A DNA stretch of 64,000 bases from Pogonophryne albipinna (Eukaryota; Chordata; Actinopteri; Perciformes; Artedidraconidae). The position numbers and the translations under genes are program-made. The notes beneath the pieces are model-generated. The model ran no database searches. It was not told the origin of the DNA and worked only from the letters and a program-made list of their open reading frames with translations. The DNA is taken from contig CM053248.1 in the NCBI GenBank assembly GCA_028583405.1, forward strand, positions 21,445,139-21,509,138, read 5' to 3'. This document shows, piece by piece, positions 1 through 44,055 of this stretch (within the stretch, counting starts at the first letter, position 1; each line of letters opens with the position of its first letter).

Positions 1-3000
1 TTGGTGCATCACAGCCACCTGTAGATCAGTGGGGTAGTGATACACCATTGGGACCATAGTCAGGTTCAACATCTGGTAAGATCAAAGTGGAGTGTAGGTT
101 GTCATAGCAAAATTATGTCCAAGATTTGTGATACCTTGACATATTCAACTATCACATTTCTGATACATTATTGAGGCGTCCACATTCTTTTGACCAGGTC
201 ATAACTTTCTTTAGCCGAGTGGTTAGCAGCTGTGTGCTGTGGTTTTATTGAAAATAACTCTCCCTGACTTTCATTCACCAAGAAGCCTTCATGTTTCTTG
301 TGCAAAGATTATATTGACATATTGTGTACTTTGTTTATTGCCTGGCCCTTCGAGTCAAAGCCACAAAATGATTCTCATACCAGAACAGCACTCCTCGTAC
401 TACCGTAACTTCATTTATTCTCCATTACGTCCTTCTGTCTCCTGTTTGTGACAACATACAGTATATGCATTGACAAACTGAACTCATGTCTTGGTGGTCA
501 CAGTCAGAAAAAAACAAGGGGAGACGGTTTTGAGTCTGAGAATGCAGCTATGTTTAATATGTGGCCGGACGACATTATGTATGATGAGCTGCATTCCTAT
601 TGTGTCCTCATCTCTGTGGTGATGGGTGATATGTGTCATCACGTTGAGCTGGTCTGTGATTTTAGCTCGGAAGATAAAAACACAGACTTGAGTTTTTTTT
701 AGTCAGTGAGTATACTTACAGGAACAGCTTCCTTCTAACCCTCCTGAAGGTGAATGGCAATCAATTAAAGCCCTGATAAATGCTGCTCCCTTCCACAGAG
801 GCAGGCCAATCAATGAGTATGAGCATAAAACCCTCCCTGATAGCGCAGAACCCAAACTCTCATTTTGCCCGCTCAAGAGCTAATGGGTTTTCTCAATAGG
901 GAATCTCTCAACCGTACTCTGTGAAGTCGGAAATAGTTTCAGTCCGCCTTTTAATTACATTTTCAATTATTTTGTATTTCCACACATTGTCGCCTGGAGC
1001 TGAAATACACTACATTGATTGTTAAGAATTATGTGGACACAAGTATATTATGGTTCCACATGATTCCAAAACCCTGGAATAAGTCATGTTCAAAACTCCA
1101 CAGTTTAGTCAACACAAAGTGCATTGAGACCGGACAAGACCTCGGTATCAACCTGTCAATCACAAGGTAGCCACGCCCTAAAGCAGACCCTGCCATATCT
1201 TTTATTACTTTAAATGTGATCATAATTTAAGATTTTAACACCAAGCTGTATTGAATAAGACTTGAAACGATTGAGACTATAAAGATATTAGATTAATGTT
1301 TAGTATGGTAATAAATCCAGTGAGAAGTAGGGTCATTTTACATCCAAAGTGTTTTGTCAGAGATATCTACATCATTTTGGCCATATAATATACATGTCTT
1401 TTTAACATTTGACCTTCTCTAGAAGGTGATCTAATTAAATATAACATGTTTTCTTATAAACAAGGTATTTTAAGCTATCTCTTTCATTCTTTGCTGTAGC
1501 ATTAGTTTTTCCAATCATTAGAACTGAAGCTCCGAAACCATAAAAACATTATGTGGCCACAATATTACATGTTCTACTATTCAGAGTAAATAAACAGTAT
1601 TTTATGCACAATGTTTTAACATGTCTGATTCCAGTTTGAAACATAGTCTGTTAGTTCAAATGATGCTGACTATCTGTCAGTGAGTGGAGGTCAGAGGATA
1701 TCTCCTCATCTGATACTGCGTTCTGTTCTTATCCTTGTTTTGCATACAGGAAGTCGTTTGCAAAGGATGTTTTTACCTAGAGTGCATATCCATATTGAGT
1801 AGATTCAATCCCTCTGGCAGTGGAATGATTTGTGTGTGGGGTCGTGGGATGACCACAGCAATGAATGTATGTGACACCAGCATATGCCCTGTGCCAGCTG
1901 CTGCAGGTTTTTCTGCTTCAGCATGTGTGGAGCTGCAGTGAATGTGCACTCTTTCATGTTCAAAAAAGCAGGCGTCACTCTGCAGCACTTTAATTGCATC
2001 TAAAATCATTTCTCCTCCCTTTGCTGAACACATTCCCGGCATTCTTTTTTTTTGCAACATCATCATTGCATCCCACCAAATGTACGTAGATCATTTCTCC
2101 CACACATCCCCTCCTCATGCAGTCGCCCCTACATCTTGTGCTGAGTCTGCACAGCAAATCTCCTGTGTTAAACGGAGACGATACTCTGTCTGCATACAAA
2201 ACATGCGCCCGCCTGTGTTAAAGTGAGGGATGCTCCAAACTGTCACTGCTCTTATTCTTCTCTTCTCAAAGGGACAAGAGAAGAGGTGTGGATTAGGAGG
2301 GGGGAGGATAATGTGTGCGTGCATTCTCTCATGAGGACAGGCAGTGTTTGGGAGTTATATAAGCCAATAGGTTTCTTTGCGAGCAGCTTTCATCAATGCT
2401 TTATTCATGTGCTGATGGATGTGTCTGGTGCCACTGCAGTGTTTTCAGAACTGTGAGAATCAATATCGAATCAACAGAAATCTACGCAGTAGTGTTTGTG
2501 CCAGTGTTCAAACGCTTTAGGCACAGTTAGCGTGGAGCACTTTTCCCACTTTTACATAACACTTTGCATATTTCCCAACAGGGAATGCGGCAGTGGGTGG
2601 AATTGCAAATGTGCATCTGTTGATTTGTGTACTGTGTTTACAGACTGCGACAGGAAGAAAAACCACAGAACAAAATAGTCACTTGTTAGCCGTTCTAATC
2701 ATACAGCTGGTTAAGAGTTAAGATAGGATACGATTGTTTGTCAAACTTAGTTGGCAGAATTAATTGAGCAATAATGTCATTGCTGTGTTTTATCCTAACT
2801 AGGAGTTTTAAGGCTGACATTAAAAAACACTTCATAGTGATTTAGCAGGATAACCAGATAGTAAATTACGTCTCCTATAAAGAGTTAATTTCTTGTAAGA
2901 CTGCACAACCAAAAGTCCCACTCCCAAGCTCCATTTAAAAAAAAAAAAATGTTTCCAGTTTGGTGTGAAATGGAGTGGCCTGCAGCGAGCCTTGAACAAC

Positions 3001-6000
3001 CTTTGGGATGATGGATACACAACCCACCAGGAACAGTCCTGGTGATACTGTTGGTGTAGTGGCCAGAGACCGAACTAAAATCAATCATTACACAATATAT
3101 ACAGTTAACGAGCATTGCAAATTCCCGCAAATCATTCTTGGTATGATCAGAATTTGACTTTTACAATTTCTTTCGACCTAATGGGTAAAAAAGCCTTATA
3201 AATGGATACTTTTCATGCCTTTAATCTGTAAAGAGAGTGAATAGGGAAGCCAAAGAGTGACTATACTGGAAGGGTAAAAATACGCACAAGCCTGAACATT
3301 TTATTCCACGTTGGAATTATTAATATCACATTTTCATATTATTTTTCAAATTCAACATCTAAATGTTTATATCATGGTTAACTTCAATACCGATACATAG
3401 AAACACCCTTATCGGATGCAATGTGGTACCAGTTACAAGGCTCCCTCCACTTTTGCCAGTATAGCTTATTGCATTTTATTAATAATACAATGTTAAGCTT
3501 CTCCAGCTCCTTCTGCACCCCTATACAGTATACCCTTGCATGTAAATGTATATTAAAGTGTATTTCTTCATAATTAAATGGATTGATACTGAAATTAGTT
3601 TTAACGTGATTACATGTGTTACAGAGAAATAAGATTACATGCAAAACAGACGCAGACTTCCACTGTATGAGACAGTAGGGCAGGGAGAGAAATAAGGACA
3701 CAGATTTAGCAGCAATTATTCAGCCTAGATAGCAAACGCAGCTTGTTTCTGTTCACATGATAAATCCATTGATCATGTCCTTTCGGGGTAGTCAGCACAT
3801 TTAGGAATTCAGAGTGCATCATTCAGCGACACAACATTTTTCCCATTTCTGTCCGCTGAATTCAACACATTGTCTTCCCGCTGCCAGTTTTGAGCCCTGT
3901 ATTCTTGAATGTACCACTCTTTCCATTCTGTTTTAACCTCACGTGTGGTAACTGTCCAGTCACTCAACATAGAGAATACAATCAGGTGTAAAAGGTCCTC
4001 TATTTTCTTGAAATGCCTCTAAATCAGCATAATGGAGACTGTGTTAGAGGGAACTGCGCAGGTTGTCATGGTGTCTTATTGAGTGTGACAACATGCTTTC
4101 ACACTTGATGAGGCATTAGGGTGTGTAAAAGGATCACACGGTAAATCAGCACGCTAAAGATGAAAATTAAACTTGTTTAAATACGGAACACAGGTTATAC
4201 GTTAGATGTCTGACCCCACTTCAGTAGACTGGTTCTTCCATTCAGACAACACACCAGAGACTGATTTGATGCTGATCGGAGCTCTTGGCCAGGTGCTTTG
4301 TTAATGTAATCGTTCATGAAAATAACCCAACACAAAAAGCAGTGTTACTCATTTGTGTGTATTCATGTTAATCAATTTTCTGAATTTAATATACATTTCT
4401 AATCTTTTTATTTTCTTCACCTGGAAAAACAGGTGAAAGATGTAATCTTCATTTCAGCCACACATAGCTGTAGAGCACTACAACCCCATGTTCTGAATCT
4501 GCAGATTAGCACAGATTAAAATACATTTCTGAACAAATACAACACTTAAATATACATTTGTTGCTTGGACACAAAAAGGTTTGGGTACCACTTACATTCA
4601 AACTGATACCAGTACCTGTAATTCAGTACCAAACACTACCTTCTTCTGTATTTTGCCTCCAAAAATTGTAATTTCAGTCGTACAAAATAGGTCTAAAATT
4701 CAGCATCTTTACAGCAAACTTATTCTACGTCCAGTTTTGAAGAGTTTAACTACACTAGTGACTGCTTTTGCCTAGTCTCACTTTCTCTCTGCCAAAGCCT
4801 CTTACTTGTACTGGGTCATTCAGATGCATTGTCTACTGAAATGTGGCACCTATTGATTTAATGTATAGAAAGATGCAGCCCTTTAAAATACAGAGTTCCA
4901 AAGCAATATTTGCATTGTGTTTAAACTCACCTGAAAGAGAAAGAGCTTTAGTCCTATTGAGAGTAAAACAATCCTGACAAAAAAAGATTGCCTTGCAAAA
5001 CGTTTTTTCACCTGTATTCTCAGATTGGAAGAGAACTAGCAAAATCTTATTCAGCACAAAAAAACTCTTAAGATCAGACTTTATAGAAAATGTATCTCCA
5101 GATTTTCCTCCCTTTCTTCCTCGCAGCTCAGGGATTCCGTATGTTGTTCTATGCTTTGACATAAATGGGACAAGCTAACCGTGTAAGACTTTCTGTACTT
5201 TTAACAGAAAGCTGTGCAAAATCAGCTTTTCTGATTCTTGAAACTCATGAATCAAAAACTTTTGCTTTTGATATTGTTGGATAAATGTGGCAATATACTC
5301 ATATATAAATGTGGCAATATACTAGTGAAGTAATGGGGTGAAGCCTGCGAGCTAGTTCAGGCAGTCAACTCGAGCACTTATGCTGCATTCATACATAACG
5401 CCCCTTGCCACTCTACAACCAACCAAACAGAGTCTCCTTAATATGCCGCTCTATTGAACCTGCCAGATCTCTCTCCATGCATTGCTTGCTGCTGTTGCTG
5501 CAGCTACTTCCACTTCGCTGCTGCTTGCCTGCCCCACCACCACCCCAGCTTCCACCCCTGCTTCCACCTGTAGGCTCGGGGGGTTAGTTATTTAATCATC
5601 ACTCGGGTGCTATGTATATCTGTAGAGTGATGAGGCCCAAGCCTAGACGCCAAACTCAACTATATGCTGCTTCTAATAAACATGTTAAATAAACACGTGA
5701 GTTGTCTGACTGATCTTCAATTCTGCTCACATTTTGTGAATTATTCGGTAACTGTCACAGTGTTGATGGAGCAGAGTTTTGAAGTTTTGAACTCTTCTTA
5801 AATAATACCTTAAAACCCTTTTCAAAAGTTGATAGTTACCTTTGCAAACATAATTATTTAATGTTATAGACAAATACATACTTGTCATTTCAGGGACTTT
5901 AAATCCTGTCTCTTGCAGTATTAGAGTTGTTTTTCTGAGTGTTCCAGCAGGCCTATAACCGGCACATATTGACCCAGCGGCTCCATTCATCAGGTCTGAT

Positions 6001-8204
6001 CAGATTCACATCCAGCCTCACATTGATTTGCTGTGCCATTTAGAATTTCCTGAGCCACTGTATTTCACTGTAGCTTTCCCTGCGTTTCAGCTTCAGCTTT
6101 GACCTCAGGATAACATTGAATGTTGTATAATGATTGTATGATTTCCATTTTATAAAAGGAAACATTTAAAGACTTATGTGGTTAAGCTTGAGCTAATCGC
6201 CGCGGCTCAGAGGTAAAATAAAGTAAAGTCAGCAGTAAGTAACCACTGTGGGACATTCCTCAGCAAACTGAGTCAGTGTTGTGGCACTGGCCTCGTGATG
6301 AGAGACTGCTACAACTTAGACGAGAGAAGGAGTGTGAGGGAGGACAAAGAGAAGAAAGAGATGAGATAAGAGGAGGATATGTAGCATTTAAACAGTGAGC
6401 AGATAGCTGTCTGCACGTCGTCCTTGATTAGATGTCTCCTGTCGACTAGCCCAGTTTTATGTGTGTGTGTGTGTGCGCGTGTGTTATAATTAGTACAGCT
6501 GCTTTGTCTGTGTGATGGAACCTGTTTGTTATATGGGACACTACAACTGGTGTGAAGTGTGTGTGTGATGAGAATCTTTCTTTGGAGCCTCTCAAAAAAC
6601 TTTGTGAAGATCGCCAAGGATGCAACGTTTTTATAAAATATATATTTAAAAATCCACATAAACAAATGTATCCTCAAACAGCTGAGATTAAGATGAGCAG
6701 TTTATCAAAGTATAGTATCAGGATGCTTTTTTCCAAGTCGATTATTTTCATAGACTTTTATAGATAAAGCACACAAAGCAGCATTTCAGATTTGCGGTTA
6801 ATATATTAGTAACTTGATATCACTGTTTATGAGAAGGTGAATGATGTGCTGCGTCGTTAGCAACAAAACTGTTATTGTGTTGTGACGACAGCTTTGCAGA
6901 ATTGCAATGTTCACCTAGCACCAGTGACTTCTGACTCATAGAGACTGAACAGGAAGTTCATGACCATGAAAACATTCATTATTGAAGAAGGCTCCGTAGT
7001 GGGGACCTGTCCACTTGTGTTTGTTGTTCCTAGGACTGAGTCTGCTTAGTTCAATTATACCATGAGTTCGGAGGTCCACAACTTGACCCGTGGCCATGAA
7101 TACTTAAGACGACATTAACTAATCCTTTCATAAAATAATGTAAGACCATACAGGTCACTTAACATGAGTGGTAAGATTTTGAGAAAGCATACCAACTGTT
7201 AGTTTGGAATGGCTGCGGAAAAACTTTTGTATATATTTTTCTAAAATCCATCTTTATTGACACTTTTTCAAAAATAATTTGCACAAAAGTAAATTAATAC
7301 AACTAAAGGGGAGAAAATAAAAACACTTTTGACTTATCTATTTACATTTACATTTATTCTGATAGTTAAGATTGTCACTGTTCACACAAAAAAATGTTGC
7401 AAAGGTTCCATTGAAAATTATAATCATACATTATTTTGACATAGGTTTAGTTATAAACTTTTGTGAACAACATTTGCTAACTAACTAGACATTTTCTATT
7501 TATTAACAACTGTTCGACCAGTTAACCACTTAGCCATATACTATGTATTTATTTTCTTTAATACGTTTTTCTTAAAATAATTTTTTCCTAAAATTATACA
7601 GGTTATTATTTCAATTTCAAACCACCTTTAAATGCAGTAAGGAAGCAATGTACTCTTAATTGCTTAACTTTGTTAGTCACAGAGCACCAAAAGGGAGGTA
7701 TTGGTTATATTTTAGTTTTGAAAGACATTGCCTCCTGTCTGTGCCTGAGTGAGTCAGAATGCTGTTGATTCTGTCTACGCAGACAAATAGCTTATTTGCA
7801 TATGACCAACCAAATGTTGTCATTTTTGCTTAAAGCAGTACACGTGTCTGTTCTATTATTGACTCACAGACTCTGACTAACAGCTGACCACAGCCTGAGC
7901 TTCCCAGATAATCAATGTGTCCTGTGTTGTATTTTTGCATGTTGAATGCTCACAGTAGTAATTAAACAAAAAAAAATCTGCAAATATAACAATTATTAGT
8001 TTATATACAAATGTACACTGTGAACTTTCAATACTGCTGCTAACAAGAGGCCATATTTCCCAAAAGTGTTTCTACATTGTTTCTCAGTGCATCTGTATTG
8101 CTGTTCCTTTTCAGTAATATATAAACAGTATAATACTGTATTATATTTTCTATCTTTCTATCTAAAAGCCTGCATCTTGTTTCCTCTTTCTCTCTGTTTT
8201 TTAG
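1..8204 (+). other. Long intron of fmnl1 upstream of the first in-window exon
   Basis: No coding exon could be supported in these 8.2 kb on either strand, and I found no ATGGGN start followed by an ELEERF-like exon end. The first FMNL1 exon is therefore probably further upstream. Visible contents are AT-rich unique sequence, a short GT tract near 6461-6482, a 23-bp direct duplication near 5281-5325 (AAATGTGGCAATATACT twice), and a homeobox-like AT-rich block around 940-980. The short open frames here have no recognisable protein features. Confidence 0.6.
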
Positions 8205-39275
<31,071 letters not shown>

Positions 39276-39414
39276 AAAAACACTGCACACACTGACAGCT
39301 TCAAGTAGAAAAGCACAAAAAAGATCAGATGTTTAACTCACCGGGGCAACCGTCTTTCTCCCTCATGCATGTTGAGGAATGCAGAGGCGACTGATCATGC
39401 ATGTGAAGCTGTTC

Positions 39415-39510
<96 letters not shown>

Positions 39511-39985
39511 GCATTTTTCTGAATAAAGTGATGACTGTAGAATCTGTGATTTGAATAATCTAATGTTGAAGTTGGTGAATATTAGCTGCACTTGACGCTA
39601 ATGACACTGGATGTCATACGAGCTTGTAAGGACGATTACGTGTTAGAAGGGGCTGATTTGTAACGAGAGTGCTTCATTACCCTGCTCAGCTTGAAGTAAA
39701 TCTTCAAAAAGCATTTAAAATCAACTTTGACGGACGGACCACTCATAAATCATTTTGATAGGTTTCCTAAAAATGCTCCAGACATGATTTTTTTAATTGG
39801 TTTAATTTTAAATAGATTCTTAATTACTGCTATCCATCTCTCTGTCCTGCAGGAGATCTGAAAGATTTAGGCTGAAGATTTGTAATATATTTAAATTATT
39901 TTTAATACTGAAGTGTAAGAATGATGAACTTCTACTTTGCTTCTGCATTTCAACAAATAAAGCATTTTTTACTGTGACTGCTTTA
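39276..39985 (+). other. fmnl1: fmnl1 3' UTR with two poly(A) signals
   Basis: AATAAA occurs at 39522-39527 and 39956-39961, the latter followed by a T/GT-rich stretch (TGTGACTGCTTTAGTGTC) typical of a cleavage region. The UTR contains a 90-nt CA repeat. The end position is inferred from the second signal. Confidence 0.75.
39418..39507. repeat. (CA)45 microsatellite in the fmnl1 3' UTR
   Basis: An uninterrupted 90-nt CA run 143 nt after the stop codon and just before the first AATAAA. Confidence 0.98.
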
Positions 39986-40337
39986 GTGTCTTTCTCTTCT
40001 TAGTGCAGTGTACGACGTATCATTTCTAGGCCTTTATAGAAATATATCAAATTGAACAAGATGTAATATCTTCATCCATGCTAGCTTACAGCTGTGCTTT
40101 TAGCTGAATGCTCACATGTATCGTTTTCCATCTTAATTTAGCATAAGAAACTTTGATTACATACTATACTATTATATTTTAATGAATTTATAAACTGTGA
40201 AATCTTTATGATCTTTTGACATGCTGTACTATGAATTGTTATGATTTTATTGAATTACTTTACTATAAAATAACATTATAACATATTGAACTGAACCTTG
40301 TTATGACATGCTATACTATGACATTAATATAGCTCAT

Positions 40338-40657
40338 GGCCCGTCCACACGCCGGCGTGCGTTGAAGCTTCAACGCAGCTTCCCATTCACTTCGAATGGG
40401 GTGGCGTCAGGCTTTGCCGAACTGCATTGTGGTTCTGTCGCTTTGCCTCCGTTGCTCGCTTCGAAAGTTGAAAAAAGTTCAACTTTTGAAGCTTCGACGG
40501 AAGCGTCAGCCAATCAAATCATATGCCAGTACAAGCTCTAGCCAATCAAACCGCGTGCTTGTGTGTCCGAGGCGGGAGATTAATGTTATTGGTTGTTGGT
40601 CGCGCTTCAGACACGCCCACCGGCAAGCTTCAACGCACGCTGCCTTGTGGACGTACC
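40338..40657. mobile_element. MITE with GGCCCGTCCACAC termini, copy 2
   Basis: 320 bp from GGCCCGTCCACACG to TTGTGGACGTACC. It is related to 21084-21398 but its interior runs in the opposite direction. Shared pieces include CTAGCCAATCAAACCG (the reverse of CGGTTTGATTGGCTAG) and GCATATGATT. The right terminus has a GTAC change, so it is probably immobile. Confidence 0.83.
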
Positions 40658-41015
40658 GTTACTATCTTGTGACTTTTTTACGACATCATTTATTTGAGAT
40701 ATTTGTAGCTGTTGTTTTTTACAACTTACTGAAATGATATGATTTATAGTAAAGATGTATTATATAATATGGCTTTTTCCGATTTTTAAACATTCTATAC
40801 TAAGACTGTCTGATATGTTTCTCTTATTATAGGATGACTTTTTTCCAACATACAATTACTTTTTTTCTGATATTTTCAACATACTAGAATATGACTGGTT
40901 TTGGCATAATATTCTATCACTTTCTTTCTGCCGCGAGGTCAGCCTTTTTTCGGCCACTATGGGCTCCTGTAGACACATTAGACAAAGTCATTTAATGAAA
41001 ACTTGAACAGTAACT

Positions 41016-41021
41016 TTTATT
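41016..41021 (-). terminator. Candidate poly(A) signal of the glycine-zipper gene
   Basis: AATAAA on the minus strand, about 325 nt after the stop at 41344. There is no other canonical hexamer nearer to the stop that I could see. Confidence 0.5.
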
Positions 41022-41343
41022 ATAGTTAAACATCATCATTTGTAATCAAACATTATCTGCAACACGTGTAATATACTTTTTTTTAATAACATCTGTAGGC
41101 CGATTAATGTAACATCCCTTAATTAGTACAAAGGAACAAAATGGAGAAGATTTCCATAAAGTTGTTTAAACGTCATGTAAAGAAAATAGCAAAATATTAA
41201 AGACAATCAGTGAGTGGTGTGTGAATAGAATTTACCGTGGTGGGTGGAAACATATTTACAACTTTTATTTTCCTTATATTGTTATTAGGAAGGGTTTGTA
41301 AAACAGCAGTGTACCAGGTTTGTCAGGTTCTTGTTTTACAGCA

Positions 41344-42267
41344 TCAGAATGTCCTCAATGAAGCCAACATTTTTTCCCCTTCCTCATTCATCTGCTCCAG
41401 TTCCTCTGTGATTCTCTTGCCATGTTGTGCCCATTCTTCAGCACTGGAAACAAACTGTGTGAGATCTGTGACGGGCAGAGAGTCATTCGTGGCTTTCAGC
41501 ATCAGGTTCACAGAAGCCAGAGTCTTGGCAGATTGTTCGGCTACACCCTGCGCTCTGGCACTGGAGGCCATTCCTTCGCTGATGTTTTTTATGGTATTCA
41601 GCTCGGTCACCAGCGGTTTGAAAGTCTCACAGAAATGTGCAGTTTTCCGCAACATCTCTGCTGCTTTTGTTGATTTCTCTTCTGAAGAAGAACACACATA
41701 TTTGACGACTCCAACTGCAATCCCTGCCAAGCCCGTAGCACACAACACTCCAAAAGCACCACCAACTGCCCCACCTTCTGCACCCACTCTCCCACCAAAC
41801 ATACCACCGATCGCACCACCAGTTGCAAGGCCTAAGGTGAGCCACACTACCTTTGTGACTTTCCCTTCAACTGGACTGCCACTCGCTTTACCTCCAGCAC
41901 AGACTGCACCGCCGATAGCGCCGCTGAACGCTCCCCCAAAGACTCCACCTAACACACTGCCGACAAAGCCCACAGTTGCTTCCGCTGCGTTAATGTGGTT
42001 GGAAATCCTGGCCCAAGTTGAAGCAGCAACTGCCCCAAACGCTCCCCCAACTCCACCAGTAACACCACCAAAGCCTGCTCCAAGGAATCCTCCAGTTACC
42101 ACACAGAGGAGTTCGACCACAGAAGAGTCCTCGTGCTGGTCCTGAGCAGCTGTCAGTGTTAAGCCCTCTGAGGCTTTCTGAAGGCCATCTCTGTGTTGAC
42201 TGTAGAGATGAATGAAAGACGCCAAACGTGAAGCGAGTTCGCCTTTTGGATCAGTTGAAGCAGACAT
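41344..42267 (-). CDS. Glycine-zipper-rich membrane-type protein, unrecognised, single exon
   Basis: 307 codons with ATG in the context AACACAGAAATGT. Residues 1-45 are polar and helical (LASRLASFIHLYSQHRDGL). Residues about 50-190 carry three hydrophobic glycine-zipper blocks, such as GGFLGAGFGGVTGG, GGVFGGAFSGAIGG and GGAIGGMFGG, ending in the apolar LCATGLAGIAVGVV. Residues 190-307 are charged helices, including FCETFKPLVTEL and EEWAQHGKRITEEL. There is no signal peptide. The layout, amphipathic head, membrane-hairpin centre and helical tail, resembles APOL-like or other membrane-inserting proteins in design, but I see no convincing homology. It converges tail-to-tail with fmnl1. The long plus-strand frame over it is a shadow. 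A poly(A) signal (minus-strand AATAAA) lies at 41016-41021. Confidence 0.75.
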   Translation of the reverse strand: MSASTDPKGELASRLASFIHLYSQHRDGLQKASEGLTLTAAQDQHEDSSVVELLCVVTGGFLGAGFGGVTGGVGGAFGAVAASTWARISNHINAAEATVGFVGSVLGGVFGGAFSGAIGGAVCAGGKASGSPVEGKVTKVVWLTLGLATGGAIGGMFGGRVGAEGGAVGGAFGVLCATGLAGIAVGVVKYVCSSSEEKSTKAAEMLRKTAHFCETFKPLVTELNTIKNISEGMASSARAQGVAEQSAKTLASVNLMLKATNDSLPVTDLTQFVSSAEEWAQHGKRITEELEQMNEEGEKMLASLRTF

Positions 42268-42965
42268 TTCTGTGTTTTTTCTTTCACAAAAATCAATGTG
42301 CTGGGGTAGCCTATGTATTTTACTTGATAAAAGTTCTGTGTAGAGGTTGTCGGAGGTTGTTAAGGATAATAAAATAACGGTTATTTGTTGTGATTGAAAG
42401 GGGTCTGCGTCTGCTTGTGTGCCTGTGAATGAAAAACCAAAGTTGCATTTAGAGTAAAAACTTGCTGGTATTCCTTTTGTAAAATATTCGTCAGAATTTC
42501 AACTCCTGAAAGTTAAATAATGAGCATTCAATTTTTAAACTAAAAGTTTAAAAAATCTTTGAATATTAAGTGTATTTATTCAATTTGTATTAACAAACAA
42601 TTACTTGTGTCCTTCAAGTTTAGTTGGCCAACAACAATACTTTACTCATTCAATTGAATTCAAGAATGCAAATAAATAAGGAAAAACCAAGAAGATGCAA
42701 ACTTATTATATCTTTTTTTACTTTGGGTAAATGAAAATTACTACATTGGTCTGTTCTTCCATCTCAGCTTTAACAGAAATGTTAATTTTAAATTCAAATA
42801 TGTGTCAACCATTTAAACATTATATAAAAGTCTTTACAAAGAACAGCTGTAAAATGTTGAATGTGGTAACTATAATTATAAATATATAAGCTGATTACGC
42901 CAAAGATTATTAAAAAAAAATGTATTGTGCGCTTTCATTTAAAAATACAATAATTAATATATATT
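42268..42965. other. Intergenic or 5' UTR/intron of the glycine-zipper gene
   Basis: Very AT-rich with no open frame. The minus-strand 5' UTR must lie here at least in part. A strong minus-strand donor-like site (CTGTAAGTACG) at about 45533-45543 could mark a non-coding first exon, which would make this region an intron. Confidence 0.4.
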
Positions 42966-43009
42966 ACACTTTTTACACAACTTTTGTTTACAACTACAAC
43001 ACTTCTTCT

Positions 43010-43080
43010 CACGGCGGAATATTACTGCCAAAAGTCACGTGACTCACTCACTTGACTTTTGGTAGTAATATTCCGCCGTG
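43010..43080. repeat. Perfect-type hairpin in the left arm
   Basis: CACGGCGGAATATTACTGCC (from 43010) pairs with its reverse complement ending at 43080, giving a 28-bp stem with one mismatch around a 15-nt loop. The right-arm counterpart at 44970-45028 has a shorter stem and a different loop. Confidence 0.92.
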
Positions 43081-43864
43081 GCTGGCTCACACACACTCAC
43101 ACATGCTCACTCACACATGCTCCACGGCAGCAGGGGGCGCTACTGAGTCCATTGGGAAGGCGGGAGGTTGAGCAGAGCATGGAACAGCCCTTGCCAGTCT
43201 GATGACAGCGGTGTTTCTAGGGATCCAGCGATCTGGGTCAGTGTTATAGTGATAATATTATAAACAAGGTGAATCTAGCGATCACAACGAAAACAGCCAA
43301 GACACACATTGAGACCAGAAAATGAATGTTATTAGGGCTGTAAATATAATAAGCCTTTGTCTAAAATTGACAATATTTAAACTATAGGCTACAGCGATTC
43401 TGCACTCGGTCAATCAGGTGCTCTTCATTTTCTTTCCTGCTATATTCAATGAGTGATACAAATATTTTTTACCACAAGTTCTTAATAAAACTGACACTGT
43501 TGGACTCGGTACTAGTTGACTGCTACCAGAAATAAAATGAAGTACTTTACTGTGTACTTTGTGAGTAATCCTCTGTCAGTCCCCTCCACACGTTGCTATG
43601 TTTGGATCAGATATGTGGGCAGGCAGTCAAGCAACGTGTAAAAAAGCCTCAACCCCAAGTGAGCTTGTAGTCTTAATTAATGTTAGCATGTGTGCTTAGC
43701 TGTAAACACAGTCGGATGGGGGACCAAAACGTCCCCGTTTTCTGGGCAAAGTCCCCTTTTTCGGAATGTGCGTTAAAAAACATACAGCAAGGTGAAATAA
43801 AATGTTACATGTCAGTAAAAACAGAGTAACAGTGTTGTGCCTGTTTGTAGCGTTAGCGTATTTC

Positions 43865-44055
43865 TTTTTCTAATACTTCTTCTTCTACCTCTACTTCTTC
43901 TTCTACCTCTACTTCTTATTCTTCTACCTCTACTTCTTCTTCTTCTACCCATGGATGTTTAATAAGAAGTTTATAGTTCTACTTCTTCTCCTTCTCCTTC
44001 TTCTTCTTCTTCTTCTTCTTCTTCTTCTTCTTCTCCTTCTTCTTGTTCTACTTCT
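43865..44055. repeat. TTC/CTT-type simple repeat
   Basis: Pyrimidine-rich (TTC, CTACTTCTTCTTC) blocks with a pure run of about 15 TTC at 44000-44035. The Glu-rich open frame on the minus strand is an artefact of this repeat. Confidence 0.9.

Noticed and set aside
212..232. tRNA-Ser/Leu-like A box (AGCCGAGTGGTTAGCAGC)
   Set aside because: No B box at the right distance and no cloverleaf; at most a SINE relic.
41237..42145. 302-codon plus-strand frame opposite the glycine-zipper gene
   Set aside because: It is the antisense shadow of a gene rich in Gly/Ala codons, giving Pro/Ala-rich text. The minus-strand frame has the coherent zipper and helix architecture.
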